The notes below the pieces were generated by a model, which saw only the letters and a list, made by a program, of their open reading frames with translations, had not been told where the DNA came from and searched no databases. A stretch of DNA of 64,000 nt, taken from Paramagnetospirillum caucaseum. GTDB lineage: Bacteria > Pseudomonadota > Alphaproteobacteria > Rhodospirillales > Magnetospirillaceae. Below, one piece after another: positions 58,309 to 64,000 of the stretch. The DNA lies in the NCBI RefSeq assembly GCF_000342045.1, contig NZ_AONQ01000012.1, positions 1 to 64,000 of the forward strand, given 5' to 3'. The translations under genes were made by a program, and so were the position numbers. Numbering within the stretch: the stretch's first letter is position 1; each line of letters opens with the position of its first letter.

Positions 58309-61300
58309 ATGGATAATCTTATCGCGGAGCCGGGGCGCCACAAGGTCGCCGGCGCGCCGGAAGGGCGCGACGCCCTGCTGCTGGCCGAACTGGCGGCGGG
58401 GACGGAAGGCGGTATCCTGCACGTCGCCCGCGACGAGGGCCGCATGGCGCGGGTGGCCGAGGCGCTGGCCTTCTTCGCCCCCGAGCTCACCGTGCTGGAG
58501 TTTCCCGGCTGGGATTGCGTGCCCTATGACCGGGTCTCGCCCCATGTGGACATGGTGGCGCGGCGTATCGACACCCTGGCAAGGCTAGCCGACGGGGTGA
58601 AGGGCGCCTTCGTGGTGCTGACCACCGTTCCCGCTTTGGCGCAACGGGTGCCGCCGCGCGAGGCCCTGGCCTCGGCGACGCTGGACGCCCGCAAGGGCTC
58701 GGCGCTGTCCATGGACAAGCTGATCGGCTTTTTGGCCAAGAACGGCTATGTACGCGCCGACACGGTAATGGAGCCGGGCGAGTACGCGGTCAGGGGCGGC
58801 ATCGTCGACCTGTTCCCGCCGGGCTCGGGCGAGCCGCTGCGCCTGGATTTCTTCGGCGACGAGATCGAGTCCGTGCGCTCCTTCGACCCCATGAGCCAAC
58901 GAACCACGGGGGTCGTTGAGGGGTTCGTCTGCCGCCCGGTCAGCGAGGTGGGGCTGGACGAGGCCTCCATCGCCCGCTTCCGCGCCCATTACCGCGAGAT
59001 GTTCGGGGTGGTGCAGGGGCCGGACCCGCTGTACGAGGCCATTTCCGAGGGCATCAAGTTCAACGGCATGGAGCATTGGTTGCCGCTGTTCCATGACGGC
59101 CTCGACACCCTGTTCGCCTATGTGCCCGAGGCGGCGGTAGTGCTCGATCACCAGTCGGACGAGGCGCTGTCCGCCCGTCACGCCCTGGTACTGGAATATT
59201 TCGACGCCCGCGCCGGCCTGTCCGGCTCGGGCCTGACCGAATCCGGCATGGTCTACCACCCCATTCCGCCCGAACGGCTCTATCTCGAGCGCCAGGAATG
59301 GGACCGGCTGCTGGGCATGTGCCCCGTCCTCCACCTGTCGCCCTTCGACCCGGCGGAAGACGGCTCGCTGGATGCCGGCGGGCGTCTGGGCCGCGACTTC
59401 GCCGATATGCGGGCGCGGCCGGGCATCAACGTCTATGACTGCGTGCGCGAGCACGCCGAGGAACAGGCCAAGGCCGGGCGCCGCATGGTGATCGCCGCCT
59501 GGACCCAAGGCTCCCGCGACCGTCTGGCCGGGGTGCTGAAGGACCACGGCATCAAGGGCATCGAGACGGTGGACAGCTGGGCCGAGGCCCAGGCCCTGGA
59601 CAAGGGAAGGGTGGCGGTGGCCATCCTCGGCCTCGACCACGGCTTCACCACCTCCCAATTGGCCCTGGTCACCGAGCAGGACATCCTGGGCGACCGTCTG
59701 GCGCGGCCCGCCCGCAAGAAGAAGAAGGGCGCCCAGTTCATCGCCGAGGCCTCCGCCCTGTCCGAGGGCGACCTGGTGGTGCATGTGGAGCACGGCATCG
59801 GCCGCTATGACGGCCTGGTTGCTCTGGAAGTGTCGGGCGCTCCCCACGACTGCCTGCGGGTGATCTATGACGGTGGCGACAAGCTGTTCGTGCCGGTGGA
59901 AAACATCGACGTCCTGACCCGCTTCGGTTCGGAGCAGGCGGGTGTGTCGCTGGATAAGCTGGGCGGCACGGCGTGGCAGGCCCGCAAGGCCAAGCTCAAG
60001 AAGCGCATCCGCGACATCGCCGACCAGCTGATCGGCATCGCCGCCCAGCGCCAGATGCGCCGGGGCGAGGCGCTGGTGCCGGCGGAGGGGCTGTACGACG
60101 AGTTCTGCGCCCGCTTCCCCTTCGCCGAGACCGACGACCAACTGCGCGCCATCGAGGATTGCATCGCCGATCTGGCTTCTGGCCGCCCCATGGACCGCCT
60201 GATCTGCGGCGATGTGGGCTTCGGCAAGACCGAGGTGGCCATGCGCGTCGCCTTCGTGGCGGCGTTGCAGGGCCTTCAGGTGGCGGTGGTGGTGCCCACC
60301 ACGCTCCTGGCCCGCCAGCATTACCGCACCTTCAAGGAACGCTTCGCCGGTCTGCCGGTGCGGGTCGAGCAATTGTCGCGCTTGGTGACCGCCAAGACGG
60401 CGTCGGAGGTCAAGGCCGGGGTGACCGACGGTTCGGTGGACATCGTGATCGGTACCCATGCGCTTCTCGCCAAGGGCATCGGCTTCAAGCGCCTGGGCCT
60501 GCTGATCATCGACGAGGAGCAGCATTTCGGCGTCGCCCACAAGGAACGCCTGAAGCAGCTGAAATCCGACGTTCACGTCCTGACGCTGACCGCCACGCCC
60601 ATTCCCCGCACCCTCCAGATGGCGCTGTCGGGGGTGAAGGAAATGAGCGTCATCGCCACCCCGCCGGTGGACCGCCTCGCCGTGCGCACCTTCGTGCTGC
60701 CCTACGATCCGGTGGTGCTGCGCGAATCCATCCTGCGCGAGCGCTATCGCGGCGGACAGGTGTTCTATGTCTGCCCGCGTCTGGCCGATATCGACCGGGT
60801 GGCCGAGCGCCTGGCCAAGCTGGTGCCCGAGGTCAAGACCGCCGTGGCCCATGGCCGTCTGGCGCCTGCCGACCTGGAAGAGGTGATGGTGGCCTTCGGC
60901 GACAAGCAGTACGACGTGCTGCTGTCCACCAACATCATCGAATCCGGCATCGATATGCCCAGCGTCAACACCCTGATCATCCACCGCGCCGACATGTTCG
61001 GCCTGGGCCAGCTCTACCAGCTGCGCGGCCGGGTGGGGCGTGGCAAGACGCGGGGCTATGCCTACTTCACCCTGCCCAACGACAAGGTGCTGTCCAAGGC
61101 GGCGGAAAAGCGATTGCAGGTGATGCAGGCGCTCGACACGCTGGGGGCCGGCTTCCAGCTGGCCAGCCACGATTTGGACATCCGGGGCGCCGGCAACCTG
61201 CTGGGCGAGGAGCAGTCGGGCCATATCCGCGAGGTGGGCATCGAGCTTTACCAGCAATTGCTGGAGGAGGCGGTGGCCGCCGCCAAGGGCGGGCAGGGGG

Positions 61301-61767
61301 GCGAGGCCGCCGAGGAATGGTCGCCGCAGATCGCCGTCGGCACCCCGGTGCTGATCCCCGAGACCTATGTGGCCGACCTGTCGGTGCGCCTGTCGCTCTA
61401 TCGCCGCATCGGCTCGCTGGCCGATCAGGCGGAGATCGAGGCCCTGGCCGCCGAGCTGATCGACCGCTTCGGCAAGCTGCCGCCCGAGGTGGAGAACCTG
61501 CTGGAGGTGGTGGCCATCAAGGCGCTGTGCAAGCTGGCCGGCATCGACAAGGTGGATTCCGGGCCAAAGGGCGCCGTGGTCTCCTTGCGCGGCAACGTCT
61601 TCACCAATCCGGCCGCCCTGGTGCAATTCATCGCGCGGTCGGCCGGTTCTTGCAAGATCAGGCCCGACCACAAGATCGTCTTCCTGCGCGCCTGGGAAGA
61701 CCCGAAGCAGCGGATCACCGGGCTGCGCAACGTCATCGGCAAACTGGCGGAATTGGCTTCGGCCTGA
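58309..61767 (+). CDS. mfd: Transcription-repair coupling factor
   Basis: The 1152-residue translocase removes stalled RNA polymerase and recruits UvrA. It has a UvrB-like N-terminal module (LEFPGWDCVPYDRVSPH), a CarD-like polymerase-interaction domain (EGDLVVHVEHGIGRYDGL) and RecG-type helicase motifs GDVGFGKTEVAMRVAFVA, IIDEEQHFGVAHKERLK and QLRGRVGRGKTRGYAYF. A C-terminal TRCF domain begins near TPVLIPETYVADLSVRLSLY. ATG 58309 or an overlapping TTG at 58300 could start it. Confidence 0.96.
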   Translation: MDNLIAEPGRHKVAGAPEGRDALLLAELAAGTEGGILHVARDEGRMARVAEALAFFAPELTVLEFPGWDCVPYDRVSPHVDMVARRIDTLARLADGVKGAFVVLTTVPALAQRVPPREALASATLDARKGSALSMDKLIGFLAKNGYVRADTVMEPGEYAVRGGIVDLFPPGSGEPLRLDFFGDEIESVRSFDPMSQRTTGVVEGFVCRPVSEVGLDEASIARFRAHYREMFGVVQGPDPLYEAISEGIKFNGMEHWLPLFHDGLDTLFAYVPEAAVVLDHQSDEALSARHALVLEYFDARAGLSGSGLTESGMVYHPIPPERLYLERQEWDRLLGMCPVLHLSPFDPAEDGSLDAGGRLGRDFADMRARPGINVYDCVREHAEEQAKAGRRMVIAAWTQGSRDRLAGVLKDHGIKGIETVDSWAEAQALDKGRVAVAILGLDHGFTTSQLALVTEQDILGDRLARPARKKKKGAQFIAEASALSEGDLVVHVEHGIGRYDGLVALEVSGAPHDCLRVIYDGGDKLFVPVENIDVLTRFGSEQAGVSLDKLGGTAWQARKAKLKKRIRDIADQLIGIAAQRQMRRGEALVPAEGLYDEFCARFPFAETDDQLRAIEDCIADLASGRPMDRLICGDVGFGKTEVAMRVAFVAALQGLQVAVVVPTTLLARQHYRTFKERFAGLPVRVEQLSRLVTAKTASEVKAGVTDGSVDIVIGTHALLAKGIGFKRLGLLIIDEEQHFGVAHKERLKQLKSDVHVLTLTATPIPRTLQMALSGVKEMSVIATPPVDRLAVRTFVLPYDPVVLRESILRERYRGGQVFYVCPRLADIDRVAERLAKLVPEVKTAVAHGRLAPADLEEVMVAFGDKQYDVLLSTNIIESGIDMPSVNTLIIHRADMFGLGQLYQLRGRVGRGKTRGYAYFTLPNDKVLSKAAEKRLQVMQALDTLGAGFQLASHDLDIRGAGNLLGEEQSGHIREVGIELYQQLLEEAVAAAKGGQGGEAAEEWSPQIAVGTPVLIPETYVADLSVRLSLYRRIGSLADQAEIEALAAELIDRFGKLPPEVENLLEVVAIKALCKLAGIDKVDSGPKGAVVSLRGNVFTNPAALVQFIARSAGSCKIRPDHKIVFLRAWEDPKQRITGLRNVIGKLAELASA

Positions 61768-61805
61768 AAATGGAGTATAGGCGAATCCCGCCTTTAGGAA
61801 CCGAC

Positions 61806-63008
61806 ATGAAATATCCCACGCCCCCCACCGTCATCCCCCTGGAAAACATCCTTCCCGACGAGCCCCTGCTGATGATGGGCGCCGGACCGGTGCCGATTCC
61901 GGTCAAGGTGGCCATGGCCAACTCGCTGATCATCAACCACCTGGGCGACACCATGAACGCGGTGATCGAACAGGTGAAGACCATGGGCCGCTACGTCTTC
62001 CAGACCGCTTCGCCCCATGTGATGGGCGTGGCCGGCCCGGCCTCGGCCGCCATGGAGATGGCTATCGCCAATCTGGTGGAGCCGGGGACCCGGGTGCTGT
62101 CCATCTGCAACGGCCTGTTCTCCCGCCGTCTGGCCGAGATGGCCGACCGCGTCGGCGGCGACGTCACCCGTCTGGACGCCCCCGACAAGCGGGCCATTTT
62201 CGCCGAGGACGTGGAAAAGGCGCTGAAGACCGGCAACTTCCAGATCCTGACCGTGGTGCAGGGCGAGACCTCCAACACGGTGTGGAACCGCGATCTGGTG
62301 GAAATCTGCCGCCTGGGCAAGCAATACGGCTGCCTCAACATCGTCGACGCCGTCTGCACCCTGTCGACCATGCCCATGGAAATGGACGAGTGGATGGTGG
62401 ACGCCATCATCACCGGCGGTCAGAAGGGCCTGTCCTCCATTCCCGGCGTGTCGCTGATCGCCTTCTCGGAAGAGGCCTTCGCCCGCATCGAGAAGCGCAA
62501 CGCCCCCATGGCCCATTGGTGCCTGGACGCCCGCCTCGCGCACCAGTTCTGGCACAACCACTCCTACCACTATACCGCCCCGGTGTCGGGCATCCTGGCC
62601 CTGCACGAGGCGCTGCGCCTGATCGGCGACGAGACCCTGCCGGGCCGCTTCCGCCGCCACGCCCAGTGCTCGACGGCGCTGCAGCGGGGTATCGAGGCCA
62701 TGGGCCTCAAGCTGCTGATCGCCCCGGATTCGCGCCTCAACTCGGTGGTGGGAATCGAACTGCCCGGCCACGTCTCGGCCGATCAGGTCCGCCACATCAT
62801 GAGCCAGGTCCACAAGGTGGAAATCTCCGGCGCCTTCGGCCTGCCCATCGTCCGCATCGGCCAGATGGGCGAGCAGTCCCGTGCCCCCAACCTGTTCCGC
62901 ACCCTGCACGCCCTGGGCTCCGCCATGCGCGCCGCCGGCGGCACGGTGGACATGCCCGGCGGCATGGCCGAACTGGAACGCAGCCTGGCGTCCGAGGTAA
63001 GGGCGTAG
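61806..63008 (+). CDS. Class V aminotransferase (alanine/serine-glyoxylate type)
   Basis: The 400-residue PLP enzyme has MGAGPVPIPVKVAMANSLI near the start, VMGVAGPASAAMEMAIANLV, VQGETSNTVWNRDL, VDAVCTLSTMPMEMDEW and the PLP lysine in ITGGQKGLSSIPGVSLI. This resembles AGXT-type aminotransferases and pyridoxamine-pyruvate aminotransferases; the amino donor cannot be decided. AGGAACC precedes the ATG, 38 bases after mfd. An inverted repeat follows. Confidence 0.88.
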   Translation: MKYPTPPTVIPLENILPDEPLLMMGAGPVPIPVKVAMANSLIINHLGDTMNAVIEQVKTMGRYVFQTASPHVMGVAGPASAAMEMAIANLVEPGTRVLSICNGLFSRRLAEMADRVGGDVTRLDAPDKRAIFAEDVEKALKTGNFQILTVVQGETSNTVWNRDLVEICRLGKQYGCLNIVDAVCTLSTMPMEMDEWMVDAIITGGQKGLSSIPGVSLIAFSEEAFARIEKRNAPMAHWCLDARLAHQFWHNHSYHYTAPVSGILALHEALRLIGDETLPGRFRRHAQCSTALQRGIEAMGLKLLIAPDSRLNSVVGIELPGHVSADQVRHIMSQVHKVEISGAFGLPIVRIGQMGEQSRAPNLFRTLHALGSAMRAAGGTVDMPGGMAELERSLASEVRA

Positions 63009-63023
63009 GGGAAAGCCCTGTAA

Positions 63024-63112
63024 ATTCACCACATAAGGCACGAAGGGCACGAAGAAGAGGAAATCTCTTTTCCTTCGTGATCCTTCGTTCCCCTGCGCCT
63101 TCGTGGTGAATA
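63024..63112. repeat. Long imperfect inverted repeat with CACGAAG units
   Basis: The arms begin ATTCACCAC (63024-63032) and end GTGGTGAAT (63103-63111). Between them CACGAAGG-type units (CACGAAGGGCACGAAG on one side, CTTCGTGATCCTTCG on the other) pair imperfectly. It lies between two convergent genes. It may end transcription from both sides or be a member of a genomic repeat family. Confidence 0.7.
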
Positions 63113-63126
63113 TCCGAGGCTCTTCC

Positions 63127-63879
63127 TTATCCCCGATGCACGCTCAGCCCGCCCGGGGCCTGGCAGACCGGCATCATCTCGATGCGGTTGATGTTGACGT
63201 GGGCGGGAAGCGATGCCGCCCAGTAGACCGCCTCGGCGATGTCGTCCGAGGTCAGCGGCTGGGTACCCTCGTAGACCTTGGCGGCCTTCTCGGCATCGCC
63301 GTGGAAGCGCACCTGGGAGAACTCGCTGCCGCCGCACAGGCCGGGTTCGATATTGGTCACCCGTACCCGGGTCTTGGCCAGATCGGTGATCAGGTTGAGC
63401 GAGAACTGGGCCACGGCGGCCTTGGTGGCGCCATACATGTTGCCGCCACCATAAGGATAGGTGCCGGCCACCGAGCCGAGATTGACCACGTGGCCGCGGT
63501 CGCGCTCCACCATGCCGGGCAGGATGGCCCGGGTCATGTACATCAGACCCTTGAGGTTGGTGTCGATCATGGTTTCCCAATCGTCGAGGTCGGCGTTCTG
63601 GGCCGGCTCGAGGCCCAGGGCGAGCCCGGCGTTGTTGACCAGGACGTCGACGGGCCGGGGCAGGGCGGCGGCGAAGGCGGCCACCGCCGCCCGGTCGCGC
63701 ACGTCCAGGGCGGCGGCATGCACCGGAACGGCGCTCAGTTCGGCCTTCAGCGCCTCCAGCCGGTCGGTGCGGCGGCCGCAGATCACCAGAGCGGCGCCGT
63801 CGGCGGCGAAGCGCCGGGCGATGGCGGCGCCGAAGCCGGCGGTGGCGCCGGTGACCAGGACCGTACGGTTCGTCCACAT
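63127..63879 (-). CDS. Short-chain dehydrogenase/reductase (YdfG-like)
   Basis: The 250-residue NAD(P)-dependent oxidoreductase has the cofactor motif VLVTGATAGFGAAIARRF, LVNNAGLALGLEPAQ, catalytic Ser-Tyr-Lys in NLGSVAGTYPYGGGNMYGATKAAV and the NIEPGLCGGSEFSQVRF segment. That pattern is shared with YdfG-type 3-hydroxy acid/serine dehydrogenases. The substrate is inferred only by family. It starts one base from the stop of the next upstream gene. Confidence 0.92.
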   Translation of the reverse strand: MWTNRTVLVTGATAGFGAAIARRFAADGAALVICGRRTDRLEALKAELSAVPVHAAALDVRDRAAVAAFAAALPRPVDVLVNNAGLALGLEPAQNADLDDWETMIDTNLKGLMYMTRAILPGMVERDRGHVVNLGSVAGTYPYGGGNMYGATKAAVAQFSLNLITDLAKTRVRVTNIEPGLCGGSEFSQVRFHGDAEKAAKVYEGTQPLTSDDIAEAVYWAASLPAHVNINRIEMMPVCQAPGGLSVHRG

Positions 63880-63880
63880 G

Positions 63881-64000
63881 CTACTTGTTGACCTCCGAGG
63901 CGCGGGGGGCGAGGGGGCGGTTGGGGTCGATATCGCGGATCATCACCAAATGCGGCATGGGCGCCAGGGGGTTCTCGATCTTCCAGATATAGACCTTGGA
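63881..64000 (-). CDS. C-terminal end of an unidentified gene (partial)
   Basis: The last 39 residues before TAG read from SKVYIWKIENPLAPMPHLVM to ASEVNK, running off the window. The peptide is credible as coding because it ends one base before the SDR start on the same strand, implying an operon. I do not recognise the family. Confidence 0.6.
   Translation of the reverse strand, partial: SKVYIWKIENPLAPMPHLVMIRDIDPNRPLAPRASEVNK

Noticed and set aside
58585-61671. 1028-residue antisense frame over mfd
   Set aside because: Same type of high-GC shadow; mfd has all its motifs on the plus strand.
59973-63008. A 1011-residue frame joining mfd and the aminotransferase
   Set aside because: The first 600 residues are a shadow of mfd; the real gene starts at 61806 after AGGAACC.

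Overview
The window is a high-GC (mid-60s %, by eye) alphaproteobacterial chromosome segment. Gene content and order point to a Magnetospirillum-like member of the Rhodospirillales. The pointers are the rpsB-to-lpxB supercluster, yajC-secDF linked to a Mth938-domain gene, recG-sdhE-mfd, hopanoid-precursor genes, many chemotaxis/c-di-GMP proteins, and a free-standing CULT (cereblon-type) protein like the one known from Magnetospirillum gryphiswaldense. No rRNA, tRNA, CRISPR array, prophage, insertion sequence or magnetosome gene was recognised. It reads as core genome with a few lineage-specific extras.

Layout. 1-2300: tail of an unknown gene and a globin-coupled chemoreceptor with a PilZ domain. 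2.4-6.8 kb: an AAA+ ATPase opposite yajC-secD-secF and a Mth938/NDUFAF3-like gene, closed by a terminator. 6.8-10.5 kb: Fe superoxide dismutase, the hopanoid genes hpnC-hpnE, and a divergent NDUFAF6-like squalene/phytoene-synthase-fold protein. 10.6-14.5 kb: bifunctional PutA after a small membrane protein and a two-ACT-domain regulator. 14.6-19.6 kb: cytochrome c, methyltransferase, TPR/O-GlcNAc-transferase-like protein, metallophosphoesterase, lipid kinase. 19.7-25 kb: a membrane GGDEF protein, an acyl-CoA synthetase, an HD-GYP protein and MepA.

25.2-40.1 kb is the long plus-strand housekeeping run rpsB, tsf, pyrH, frr, uppS, cdsA, dxr, rseP, bamA, skp, lpxD, fabZ, lpxA, lpxI, lpxB, gloA. 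It links translation, lipid carrier and phospholipid precursors, isoprenoid entry, outer-membrane protein assembly and lipid A synthesis. 40.2-51 kb is a mosaic of short units: trmFO, small hypotheticals, a 2Fe-2S ferredoxin, RNA-modification enzymes, the CULT protein, PPK2, parvulin, and the arginine-degradation pair rocF-rocD. 51-64 kb holds an OmpA-like lipoprotein, uvrA, a yybP-ykoY-type Mn2+ riboswitch ahead of a TMEM165/GDT1 cation transporter, recG, sdhE, mfd, a class V aminotransferase, an SDR and a truncated gene at the edge.

Themes. Arginase, ornithine aminotransferase and PutA together complete arginine/proline to glutamate. UvrA, Mfd and RecG cover excision repair and fork or junction processing. 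NDUFAF3-like, NDUFAF6-like and SdhE proteins are homologues of mitochondrial respiratory-complex assembly factors. The GGDEF, HD-GYP and PilZ proteins are c-di-GMP signalling components. I see no single new multi-gene defence-type system. The most interesting signals are the CULT protein, the Mn riboswitch/GDT1 unit, the assembly-factor linkage and the unusual chemoreceptor.
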